Notes under the pieces: generated by a model
Databases searched by the model: none
Seen by the model: only the letters and a program-made list of their open reading frames with translations
Told to the model about the DNA's origin: nothing
In this document: piece by piece, positions 35,009-43,033 of the stretch
Position numbering within the stretch: the stretch's first letter is position 1
Layout: each line of letters opens with the position of its first letter
Source: Halorarius litoreus
GTDB lineage: Archaea; Halobacteriota; Halobacteria; Halobacteriales; Haloarculaceae
Direction: 5' to 3'
Assembly (NCBI RefSeq): GCF_024362405.1
Contig: NZ_CP101454.1
Coordinates: 248,001 to 312,000, forward strand
DNA: 64,000 bases
Position numbers and translations under genes: made by a program

Positions 35009-35794
35009 TCACGCGACGCGAGCGCGGAGTGTCGAGACGGTCGCCTCCCGGTCGGGACAGTCGTCGAGGTCGACCCGGTAGACGAGCGGCCACGGGAGCC
35101 CACGGTGGAGCCGGAGGGTGTCGCCGTCGACCGTAATACGGACGACCTGCGACCAGGGGACGAAGCTCGTCCCGAACTGTCGCCCTGGACGGACGAGGAG
35201 GCCGCTGTCGAGGGCAACGAGGTCGACGCGCTGTCGGCCGACGACCAGCGTACCGACCGACACACCGCTGACCAGTCCCACGACCGACCAGAGGGAGAGG
35301 AGGTCGCCGGCCACGACCCCGAGCACGGCGTAGACGGCGAGCATCGTCACGAGCGTCAATGCCGCGCGTCGTCGGCGCGGTTCGACCGCGCTGAGGGTGA
35401 GGTGAACCCGTTCGCGGTCGCGGAACACGCGCGCTCGGCGACTGGTGCCCGTGACGACGGCGGCGAATCCCGCGATGGCGACTGCGAACGCGAGCAGCAG
35501 GACCGGCGACGACCTCGCCACGGCTGTACGCTCGACGAGCAGGAGGCTGGCGACGAGTGGGAGGGCAGCGAGCCCGGCCACGACGAGGTGGAGTCGATGG
35601 ACGAGCGCGCCGTCGACGAACGCCGGAACCTGTTCGACTCCCACCCACGTGACGAGCGCGACGAGGACGCCGAGCCCGGCAACGACGGCGAGTAGCGATG
35701 GCACCTGCCACGCGACGACGAGGGCCGCCCAGGTGCCGAGGAACACACCGAACGAGGCGCTGAACGGGTCGACGGAGGGGAGACGGGGACGCAC
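35009..35794 (-). CDS. Polytopic membrane protein with C-terminal PH-like domain
   Basis: About 261 residues from GTG 35794; an in-frame ATG at 35848 would add 18 residues. I prefer the GTG because ACTTTTGGG about 26 bases upstream looks like a promoter element for a leaderless message. Seven or eight hydrophobic segments pair up through residues 15-190 (FGVFLGTWAALVVAWQVPSLL; HLVVAGLAALPLVASLLLVE; LTLVTMLAVYAVLGVVAGDLL). The last 70 residues form a soluble domain (QRVDLVALDSGLLVRPG; VVRITVDGDTLRLHRG) like bacterial PH domains in membrane proteins. Function not recognised. Confidence 0.68.
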   Translation of the reverse strand: MRPRLPSVDPFSASFGVFLGTWAALVVAWQVPSLLAVVAGLGVLVALVTWVGVEQVPAFVDGALVHRLHLVVAGLAALPLVASLLLVERTAVARSSPVLLLAFAVAIAGFAAVVTGTSRRARVFRDRERVHLTLSAVEPRRRRAALTLVTMLAVYAVLGVVAGDLLSLWSVVGLVSGVSVGTLVVGRQRVDLVALDSGLLVRPGRQFGTSFVPWSQVVRITVDGDTLRLHRGLPWPLVYRVDLDDCPDREATVSTLRARVA

Positions 35795-35940
35795 AGGTGT
35801 CGGTTCGCCGACGCGTCCCAAAAGTACTCTGGACACGCAGGCGGTCACCCGACGAACGAGGAGCGAACGAGGAGCGCACGAGGACGCACACGGTGGGGTT
35901 GCACCGGAGTGCGAGAGGTAGCTGTCTGCGCGCCGTCGGC

Positions 35941-36531
35941 TCAGTAGCGGGTGTACCCCTCCGTATCGAGCCAGTTGTGTGCGACGGTGATGGCGTGGTC
36001 GGCATGGAGCAGCGCGGGGCCGAGCCGGACCCGCGCTCCCGACCGTTCGGCGAGCAAGTCGGCCTCCTCGCTCGTGAAATCCTGGTGGTCCGAGAGGACG
36101 AACGTCGGGTCCGCGATGGGGTCACGCTCGCCGACCGGGTCCCCGTCCTCGTGGAGTTCGACCACGGTGCCGCCGACGCGGTCGAGCGTCGCGGCGAGGC
36201 CCATCCGGTAGAGTTCGACCCCCGGTGCGGGCGTCGCGGGCTGGTGGCCGATGGCGCCGGCCTTCTCTTCGAGGGCGTTGCGAATCGTGGCGGCCGTCGA
36301 GCGCTCGTCGGGGTTGAGCCGGCGCACCGACGAGCCGTCGAACGATACCGTGAGTTCGTCCTGGAAGACGAGGTGGACGCGGACGTCCTCACGGATGCCG
36401 TGTGAGAGGAACAGCGCGCTGTTGACACACCGACAGAGCACGTCGAGTCGGCCTGCCGCCGAGGGGAGGTCGTCGAGCGGGAACTCGGGGGTCGTGGGCG
36501 CGTCGTGACCGCAGACGACGAACTGTCGCAT
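35941..36531 (-). CDS. trmY: tRNA (pseudouridine-54 N1)-methyltransferase TrmY
   Basis: A 196-residue SPOUT-class methyltransferase beginning [22 protein letters not shown]. TrmY uses SAM to methylate N1 of pseudouridine-54 in the T-loop of archaeal tRNAs, replacing the ribothymidine found in bacteria. Family marks include [41 protein letters not shown], and the trefoil-knot region [17 protein letters not shown] ending before a conserved C-terminal helix. ATG 36531 fits homologues better than the upstream start. Its substrate, pseudouridine-54, is made by Pus10, whose gene is at 47356 in this window. Confidence 0.9.
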   Translation of the reverse strand: MRQFVVCGHDAPTTPEFPLDDLPSAAGRLDVLCRCVNSALFLSHGIREDVRVHLVFQDELTVSFDGSSVRRLNPDERSTAATIRNALEEKAGAIGHQPATPAPGVELYRMGLAATLDRVGGTVVELHEDGDPVGERDPIADPTFVLSDHQDFTSEEADLLAERSGARVRLGPALLHADHAITVAHNWLDTEGYTRY

Positions 36532-36650
36532 GACGTGGTGCAGTCGACCGACACGCAAAGCCGCGTCGGAACGCTCGCGACGCTAGATTCACCACACGTT
36601 TTCAGATATCATCCCGCCGTTTATATTGAAGAGAGCCGTCAGTACACCGG

Positions 36651-37820
36651 ATGGATGGGGATGCGGACGCGCTACGGGGGATGATGGACATCACGTCCGG
36701 GTGTGGGACGTTCGAGGAGAAGGTCGAGTCGCTACTGAGACTCGGCTGTACGTATCTCGACGTGGAGGTGGGGTTCCTCACGCGAATCACCGACGACCGG
36801 CAGCGGATCCTGGCCGCAGTCGGCGACCACGAACGCCTCCGGCCGGGACAGAGCTGTCCGCTGTCGGAATCGTACTGCCGTCGGACGATCGAGAACGAGG
36901 GGTCGCTGACGGTCCAGCACGCGAGCATCGAGGGGTGGGAGAACGACGCCGCGTACGGAACGTTCGGTCTCGAATCGTACGTCGGTGCCCGCGTCGAGAT
37001 GGAGGACGACCTGTACGGGACGTTCTGTTTCGCCGACACCGACCCGCACGACGAGCCGTTCTCGGAGTCCGAGGTCGTCTTCGTCGAACTGATGGCCGAG
37101 TGGACGGGCCACGAACTCGCCAGACAGGAGATGACCACGGCGCTCCAGCGCGAGCGCGACCGGCTCGAAGAGTTCGCCGGCGTCGTCTCCCACGACCTTC
37201 GGAACCCCCTGAGCGTGGCAGTGGGCGAACTCGAACTCGCGGAGACCCACCCCGAAGGAGACCACCTGACGCGCGCGTCGGACGCGCTCGACCGGATGGA
37301 CGAACTCCTCTCGGACCTGCTGGCGATGGCGAAGGCGGGCGAAACCATCGGGTCGCGCGACGCCACACCCCTGTCCGAGGCGGCGGCCCGGAGCTGGGAG
37401 ACCGTGGAGACCGGGGCCGCGACGCTACGGACCGAGACGACGAACGTCGTCAGCGCGGACCCCGTCCGGCTGGCACAGGTGTTCGAGAACCTGTTTCGGA
37501 ACGCTGTCGAGCATGGCTCCACGGGCAACCGACCCGGGTCGAGCCTCACCGTCACCGTCCGGGACATCGACGGGGGGTTCGCCGTGGACGACGACGGCCC
37601 CGGCATCCCCCTCTCGGAGCGCAGTGCGGTGACCGAGGCGGGCTACACCACCAACGACGCCGGGACGGGATTCGGTCTGCAGATCGTCGACCAGATCGCG
37701 TGGGCGCACGGCTGGACGCTCCACGTGGGCGAGAGCCCCAGCGGGGGGGCCCGGTTCGCGTTCACCGACGTCGAGACTGTCGGCAGCTCGCCCGAACCGG
37801 TCGGCGCCTCCGACGCGTAG
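36651..37820 (+). CDS. GAF-domain sensor histidine kinase
   Basis: A 389-residue soluble histidine kinase. A GAF domain fills about residues 18-160 (LLRLGCTYLDVEVGFLTRI; YVGARVEMEDDLYGTFCFAD). The DHp helix carries the phosphoacceptor H181 in VVSHDLRNPLSV. The catalytic ATPase has an N box FENLFRNAVEHGS, a G1 box DDDGPGIP and a G2 box GTGFGLQIV. There is no transmembrane segment, so it senses a cytosolic signal, and no response regulator gene is adjacent. It is a typical haloarchaeal stand-alone kinase. The ATG at 36651 follows an AT-rich promoter stretch (CCGTTTATATTGAAGAG near 36618). Confidence 0.88.
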   Translation: MDGDADALRGMMDITSGCGTFEEKVESLLRLGCTYLDVEVGFLTRITDDRQRILAAVGDHERLRPGQSCPLSESYCRRTIENEGSLTVQHASIEGWENDAAYGTFGLESYVGARVEMEDDLYGTFCFADTDPHDEPFSESEVVFVELMAEWTGHELARQEMTTALQRERDRLEEFAGVVSHDLRNPLSVAVGELELAETHPEGDHLTRASDALDRMDELLSDLLAMAKAGETIGSRDATPLSEAAARSWETVETGAATLRTETTNVVSADPVRLAQVFENLFRNAVEHGSTGNRPGSSLTVTVRDIDGGFAVDDDGPGIPLSERSAVTEAGYTTNDAGTGFGLQIVDQIAWAHGWTLHVGESPSGGARFAFTDVETVGSSPEPVGASDA

Positions 37821-37915
37821 CTTCTCACCACCCGCATCGACACAGGGGAAGGCCGAAGTAGGGGCCAGCCCCTCCGAGTACGTATGCAACGGGTCCCCGC
37901 ACGAGGTATCGCACC

Positions 37916-38572
37916 GTGAGCGACGAGGAGCTCGAGTACGGGTACACGGAGTGGCGCTGTACGAACTGCGGGCACGGCGTCCCGAAGAACAACCCGCCGT
38001 GTGATCGGTGTGGCAACATGGAGTTCGAGCAGGTCGAGGTCCACGAGAGCGACTTCGACGCCGAAATCCAGGGGGCGAGCAACCGCGAACTCCTCCGCCA
38101 GAACGCGCTCTCTGTCGGCGGCGGCGTCGCCATCCTCCTCGTGGTGGCGCTCGCCGTCCTCGCCAACGCGGGCGTGTTCGTCCTCTCGGACCCGGTGGGG
38201 CTGGGCTATCGGTACGGCGCCGTCGACCCCGTCACCCCGAACGACGACGGGACGCTCACGGCCGCCGAGTTCCACGGCCAGTTGGCCGCCGAGTTCGACG
38301 ACACCTCGCTGCGCTGGTCCGGCCGCGGGCTCGAACTCGCCTTCCGGTCGGACGCCACCTCGAACGCGGAGCTGGCTGAGGACATCATGGTCGCCGCCCG
38401 GGGCTACGCCACCTACGTCGACGACGGCGGCGACGCCGCCACCCTGCAGATAACGGTCGAGGTACCCGACGGTCGCGCCCGCGTGACCGTCGACCGCGCC
38501 GACGCCGCGGCGTTCGCCGCCGGCGACATCTCCGAGTCGACATACCAGTCGCGGGTCTTCGCAGGGTCGTAG
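37916..38572 (+). CDS. Zinc-ribbon membrane protein, unknown function
   Basis: A 218-residue protein starting at GTG 37916. An N-terminal zinc ribbon uses C15, C18, C29 and C32 (RCTNCGHG and CDRCGN). After an acidic stretch, one transmembrane helix covers about residues 68-92 (LSVGGGVAILLVVALAVLANAG). The remaining 125 residues form a domain outside the membrane (GTLTAAEFHGQLAAEFDD; ATLQITVEVPDGRARVTVDRA). The combination of a cytosolic zinc ribbon and an external domain resembles other haloarchaeal membrane proteins without assigned roles. Confidence 0.7.
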   Translation: MSDEELEYGYTEWRCTNCGHGVPKNNPPCDRCGNMEFEQVEVHESDFDAEIQGASNRELLRQNALSVGGGVAILLVVALAVLANAGVFVLSDPVGLGYRYGAVDPVTPNDDGTLTAAEFHGQLAAEFDDTSLRWSGRGLELAFRSDATSNAELAEDIMVAARGYATYVDDGGDAATLQITVEVPDGRARVTVDRADAAAFAAGDISESTYQSRVFAGS

Positions 38573-38710
38573 CGGAGCGGGCCGAGCAGGCACGCAGCCA
38601 TCGTGGTCCCCGACACTACAGTTTCACATACGACAACCATCGCGGTGGCTAGTGGACCTCGTGGCCGACACGACGACCGACCGCTGGCCCGCTACCGGTG
38701 ACCGCAGTAG

Positions 38711-39679
38711 CTACGCCTCGCGCAAGAGTTCGCGAACCGTCGACTCGATGGACTGCTCGGGCGCCCAGTCGAGGTCGCGCTGGATCGCGCTCGTGTCGAC
38801 GCCGAACTCGCTGACGAGCGTCTCCGCGCTCCGCGGGTTCTCCACGAGCGAGACGTCGACGTCGAGCCCACGCTCCTCGGCGGCGATGCGCTGGACGAGC
38901 TCCGCCACCTGCATGACGCCGGGGTCCTCGTCGCTCGCGACCTCGAACTTCTGTGCGCCGGTAGCGCCGGCAGCCTGCTCGTCGACCAGTCGCTCGGCGC
39001 TCAGACAGAAGGCGTTCGCCACGTCCTTCACGTGGACGAAGTTGCGTGCCTGCGTGCCGGGCTCGTAGACGGTCAACGGCTCGCCCGCGAGCGCCCGGTT
39101 GACGAAGAAGTTGATGACCGTCCCCTTCGACACGGTCTGGCCCTCGATCTCGTGGCCGCCGTAGAGATTAGAGATCATGAACAGGTGTGCGGGGAACGCC
39201 CCGTGGGCGAAGTCCTCGATGGCGCTCTCACCCAGCACCTTCGTCTTCCCGTACCAGTTGAGCGGGTCCCGGTCCATGTCGGTGGTGATGGGGAAGCGGT
39301 CGGGGTCGCCGAGGACCGCCATCGAAAACGGGAAACAGAGCGCCGCGCCGTGCTCCTGACAGAACCACGCGACGTTGTTCGTCCCCTGCACGTTCACCTC
39401 GTAGGCGAGGTCCCGCTTGTTGTCACAGTCGTCGACTCCCGAGATGGCCGCGAGATGGAGAACCACGTCCGCACCGTCGAGCGCCGCCTCCAGCCGCTCG
39501 CGCTGCCGGATGTCGACGTGCTGGACGTCGACGTCGCCGTTCGTCCGGACGTCGCCGAGATAGAAGTTGTCGACCGCCGTCAGCGTCCAGTCGGGGTGGT
39601 CCCGCTGGAGCTGGTGGAGCACGCGACTCCCGATGTAGCCGGCCGCCCCCGTGACGGCCACGTGCGTGGAGTTACTCAT
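38711..39679 (-). CDS. NAD-dependent sugar epimerase/dehydratase, third gene of operon
   Basis: A 322-residue extended short-chain dehydrogenase. The NAD site is VTGAAGYIGSRVLHQL, with LHLAAISGVDDCDN as the following conserved strand, and the catalytic Tyr/Lys pair is in NWYGKTKVLGES. ISNLYGGHEIEGQT and RNFVHVKDVANAF fit nucleotide-sugar 4-epimerases and dehydratases of the UDP-glucose/UDP-galactose group. I chose ATG 39679, since upstream residues are basic shadow. It follows the second epimerase after 73 bases, in the order 41893 to 38711. Probable role: interconversion of sugar nucleotides for glycan assembly; substrate not fixed. Confidence 0.85.
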   Translation of the reverse strand: MSNSTHVAVTGAAGYIGSRVLHQLQRDHPDWTLTAVDNFYLGDVRTNGDVDVQHVDIRQRERLEAALDGADVVLHLAAISGVDDCDNKRDLAYEVNVQGTNNVAWFCQEHGAALCFPFSMAVLGDPDRFPITTDMDRDPLNWYGKTKVLGESAIEDFAHGAFPAHLFMISNLYGGHEIEGQTVSKGTVINFFVNRALAGEPLTVYEPGTQARNFVHVKDVANAFCLSAERLVDEQAAGATGAQKFEVASDEDPGVMQVAELVQRIAAEERGLDVDVSLVENPRSAETLVSEFGVDTSAIQRDLDWAPEQSIESTVRELLREA

Positions 39680-39752
39680 CTTGAGAGTCACTTGTGAGCG
39701 GCGGATATGTGTCTTGCCCTTCTGGAGGCGACGAGCGACGCCGCGTCCCGGC

Positions 39753-40712
39753 TCAGAACTCGGGCATCGTCGTCGCACTCGCCTCGCCACGGAACCGCGC
39801 GGCGAGGTCGCGGACGCCCTGCTCGACGGTCCATTCGGGTTCGTAGCCCGTCTCCCGCAGGCGGTCGAAGTTGACGTGGTACGACGGGCCGGGGTGTTCG
39901 TCTTCGAGGTACGTCACGTCGACCGGGCCGACCTCGTCGCGCACCAGTTCGGCGATGTCGGCGATCTGGTAGTTTCCCACGTCACGTCCGACGTTGTAGG
40001 CGTCAGCCGGCCAGTCCTCGGGCGCGAGCGCCGCCTCGCGGTAGGCGCGGGCCGCATCCCGAACGTGGATGAACGGCCGCCAGTTCGAGCCGTCGCCGTA
40101 CACCGTGAGCGCGCGGTCGGTGAGCGCGCGGAACACGAAGTAGTTGACGACGAGGTTGAATCGGACGCCCGGGGCGTCGCCGTACACCGTCGACATCCGC
40201 AGGCTCGTCCCGGTCATGTCGTGGTCCGCACAGTAGTCGCGGACGAGGGCCTCGGACTCGAGTTTCGACTCCGCGTAGGGGTTGATGGGGTCGGGGTCGA
40301 CCGTCTCGTCGATGTCCGTCGAGGTGGCCCGGCCGTAGACGTTACACGAGGAGGCGAACACGACGTTCTCGACGCCGAGTTTGCCGGCGGCCTTCAACAC
40401 GTTCTCGGTGCCGTCGTAGTTCACAGCAAAGGTCTCCTCGCGGCGGTCGTGGGTCGTCGAGGCGCCGGTGATGGCCGCGAGGTGGACGACGGTGTCCACG
40501 TCGCGCATCGCGCTCTCGACGTCCCCGTACTCGCGGACGTCGCCGTTGCGGAACTCGATGCCGTCCTCGCCGAGCGCGCCCATCAGCGACCGCGGACTCC
40601 CCGAGTCGAGCGAGTCGACGACGCGCACGGTGTCTGCGCGGTCGTCCGCGAGGAGCTCCGGAACCAGGACACTCCCGATGTAGCCACAGCCGCCGGTGAC
40701 GAGGACGTTCAT
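39753..40712 (-). CDS. NAD-dependent sugar epimerase/dehydratase, second gene of operon
   Basis: A 319-residue extended short-chain dehydrogenase starting MNVLVTGGCGYIGSVLVPEL. The catalytic Tyr/Lys are in NPYAESKLESE, and VHLAAITGASTTHDR and SSCNVYGRATSTD are the expected active-site strands. The C-terminal part (FIHVRDAARAYREAAL) is typical of UDP-glucose 4-epimerase-like enzymes. It lies 5 bases after the sulfoquinovose synthase-like gene, so the two are co-transcribed. It is homologous to, but clearly different from, the third gene. Cytosolic sugar-nucleotide enzyme, product unknown. Confidence 0.87.
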   Translation of the reverse strand: MNVLVTGGCGYIGSVLVPELLADDRADTVRVVDSLDSGSPRSLMGALGEDGIEFRNGDVREYGDVESAMRDVDTVVHLAAITGASTTHDRREETFAVNYDGTENVLKAAGKLGVENVVFASSCNVYGRATSTDIDETVDPDPINPYAESKLESEALVRDYCADHDMTGTSLRMSTVYGDAPGVRFNLVVNYFVFRALTDRALTVYGDGSNWRPFIHVRDAARAYREAALAPEDWPADAYNVGRDVGNYQIADIAELVRDEVGPVDVTYLEDEHPGPSYHVNFDRLRETGYEPEWTVEQGVRDLAARFRGEASATTMPEF

Positions 40713-40717
40713 ACGCC

Positions 40718-41893
40718 TTACTCTTCGGCCTCGTCCTTGAGGGCGTCGGGGAGGAAGCGGTCCTCGTGACTCGTGATGGTCTCCCGGTAGCGCGTCAGCG
40801 TCTCGAGGATGTCGGCGACACCGTCCGCGAAGTCGGCGCGCTGCTCGCCGATGAGCTCCATGTAGCGGTCGTTCGCCATCTCCATCTGGTGGGTCTCGTC
40901 CTCGTCACGCGGGTTCTCGACGTGCGTCACCTCGACGTCGAGGTCGAACTCGTCGCCGACGTCCTGGATGGTCTCGGCGATCTCGACGATGGCGATGGGT
41001 CGCGTCACCTGGTTGTAGACGGTGAGGTCGTCGCTCGGGTCGTCCTGCAAGGCGAGTCGAGCTAGCCCTTCGACGGCGTCCTCTAGCGAGATGAACGGCT
41101 TGCGCTGTTCGCCCTTGCCGTACACCGTGAGGGGGTAGCCGGCGACGGCCTGCGCGGCGAACCGGTGCGCGACGACGCCGAAGTAGTAGTCGAAGTCGAA
41201 CCGTGTCTTGAGGCGGTCGTCCGCGCGCGTCTCCTCGGTCTCCGTCCCGTACGTGATCGCGGTTCGGACGTCCGAGATGGGGATGTCGAACTGCTTGTGC
41301 GCGAGCCGCATGTTCGCCGCGTCGTGGCTCTTGGTGAGGTGGTACCACGAGCCCGCCATCGCGGGGAACGGCACCTCGTCGCGTGCGCCCTCGTGTTCCA
41401 TCGTCGCACCGCCCTCGGGGATGGGGAACTCCGGGGCACCGTAGACGCCCGTCGTGGTCGTCTCGATGAAGTGCGTGTCCGTCATATCGTTCTCCTCGAG
41501 GCCCCACAGCAGGTTTCGCGTGGCCTGCAGGTTGTTGTGCTGGGTGTAGTTCGCCCGCTCCCCGTTGATCTGCGAGTACGGCGCGGAGGGCTGGGCCGCG
41601 GTGTGGACGATGGCCGACGGCTCGTGGACCCGCAACAGCTGGTCGACGAACGACTTCTCGACGAGGTCGCCCTCCACGAACGAGAGGTTCGAGAGGCCGT
41701 GAACCTCGCGAGCGGCGTCGAGCCGCTCGTCGATGCTCGCGATGGGCGTTGCGCTGACGGAGCCGACCTCCTCGACCCACCCGCGGCGGGCGAAGTTGTC
41801 GACGAGGACGACGCGGTCGTCGGTGCGCGAGGCGATTCGTAGGGCGGTCGGCCAGCCGAGATAGCCGTCGCCGCCGGTCACCAGAATCGACAT
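40718..41893 (-). CDS. UDP-sulfoquinovose synthase homologue (SQD1/Agl3 family)
   Basis: A 391-residue protein that follows the SQD1/Agl3 family from end to end. The NAD site is VTGGDGYLGWPTALRIA. The family-specific block QPSAPYSQINGERANYTQHNN corresponds to the SAPYS-x-I and TQHNN blocks of plant SQD1. TTTTGVYGAPEFPIPEG contains the catalytic Thr region, and WYHLTKSHDAANM the Tyr/Lys pair. LTVYGKGEQRKPFISLEDAVE and TVYNQVT complete the match. SQD1 and archaeal Agl3 add sulfite to UDP-glucose to form UDP-sulfoquinovose, used in sulfolipid or in surface N-glycans. It is the first gene of a three-gene operon of sugar-nucleotide enzymes, which suggests a sulfonated glycan. Confidence 0.82.
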   Translation of the reverse strand: MSILVTGGDGYLGWPTALRIASRTDDRVVLVDNFARRGWVEEVGSVSATPIASIDERLDAAREVHGLSNLSFVEGDLVEKSFVDQLLRVHEPSAIVHTAAQPSAPYSQINGERANYTQHNNLQATRNLLWGLEENDMTDTHFIETTTTGVYGAPEFPIPEGGATMEHEGARDEVPFPAMAGSWYHLTKSHDAANMRLAHKQFDIPISDVRTAITYGTETEETRADDRLKTRFDFDYYFGVVAHRFAAQAVAGYPLTVYGKGEQRKPFISLEDAVEGLARLALQDDPSDDLTVYNQVTRPIAIVEIAETIQDVGDEFDLDVEVTHVENPRDEDETHQMEMANDRYMELIGEQRADFADGVADILETLTRYRETITSHEDRFLPDALKDEAEE

Positions 41894-42053
41894 GGTTACT
41901 CACATTCTGAGTAACCCAATCACAAATACTTTGTCGTTGGCCGACCGACCCGCTTGCGAACCGTCGTGGACCGATTCGACCGCGATCGTGCTCGTCGGGG
42001 GGCGCGACCAATCCGCCCACAGTTATGCTCTCACCGCCCGTTCCCCCGAGCGA

Positions 42054-43028
42054 ATGGAGTACACCACGCTCGGCAGGACCGGCATGACGGTGAGCCGTGT
42101 CTGCCTCGGCTGCATGAGCTTCGGCACCAGTCGCTACGACTGGGGGCTGAGCGAGGCGGAGAGCCAGGAGATCATCGAGCGGGCCATCGACCTCGGTATC
42201 AACTTCTTCGACACCGCGAACATCTACAACTACGGAGAGTCAGAGCGCATCCTCGGCGACACGCTTGCGGGCTACGACCGCTCGTGGCCGGTCGTCGCCA
42301 CGAAGGTGTACATGGAGATGGACGAGTCGAACCCGAGCAGCGGTGGGCTCTCGCGGCGAGCCATCGAGTACGAACTCTCGCGGAGCCTCGACCGGCTGGG
42401 GATGGATACGGTCGACCTCTACCAGATTCACCGGTGGGACTACGACACCCCCATCGAGGAGACGCTGGACGCGCTCGACGACGCTGTCCACCGGGGTGAC
42501 GTCCACGCCATCGGGGCGAGTTCGATGTGGGCCTACCAGCTCTCGAAGGCGCTCCACACCAGCGATCGCCGGGGACTGAAGCGGTTCGCCACGATGCAGA
42601 ACCACTACAGCCTCGCCTACCGCGAGGAGGAACGCGAGATGCTCCCGCTCTGTGCCGAAGAGGGGCTCGGCGTCCTCCCATGGAGTCCGCTGGCCAAGGG
42701 GTTCCTCACCCGCCCACACGACGACCTCCGCGCCACCAGGCGTGGCCGCTCCGACACCATCCTCCACCGTCGCCCCTACGACGAGGGCGCCGGTATCGAG
42801 ATAAACGAGCGGGTACAGGAGCTCGCCGCCGACCACGGCGTCTCGATGGCACAGGTCGCACTCGCCTGGCAACTCCACAAGGACTGGGTGACCGCACCCA
42901 TCGTCGGTGTCACGAGCGTCGAACACGTCGAGGAGGCCGCGGCGGCGGTCGACCTCAACCTCTCGCGGGCCGACATCGAGTATCTCGAAGCCCCCTACGA
43001 GCCGCTCCCCGTGAAGGGGCATCACTGA
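42054..43028 (+). CDS. Aldo/keto reductase
   Basis: A 324-residue NADPH-dependent aldo/keto reductase with a TIM-barrel fold. The catalytic tetrad is visible: Asp and Tyr in FFDTANIYNYGESE, Lys in VVATKVYMEMD and His in YQIHRWD. The C-terminal cofactor-binding part is IVGVTSVEHVEEA, before the usual last helix. The sequence begins MEYTTLGRTGMTVSRVCLG, as in the YajO/YccK-type group with broad carbonyl substrates. I chose ATG 42054 because upstream residues lack coding character. It ends 6 bases from glmS, convergent with it. Cytosolic; substrate unknown. Confidence 0.9.
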   Translation: MEYTTLGRTGMTVSRVCLGCMSFGTSRYDWGLSEAESQEIIERAIDLGINFFDTANIYNYGESERILGDTLAGYDRSWPVVATKVYMEMDESNPSSGGLSRRAIEYELSRSLDRLGMDTVDLYQIHRWDYDTPIEETLDALDDAVHRGDVHAIGASSMWAYQLSKALHTSDRRGLKRFATMQNHYSLAYREEEREMLPLCAEEGLGVLPWSPLAKGFLTRPHDDLRATRRGRSDTILHRRPYDEGAGIEINERVQELAADHGVSMAQVALAWQLHKDWVTAPIVGVTSVEHVEEAAAAVDLNLSRADIEYLEAPYEPLPVKGHH

Positions 43029-43033
43029 CCCGG

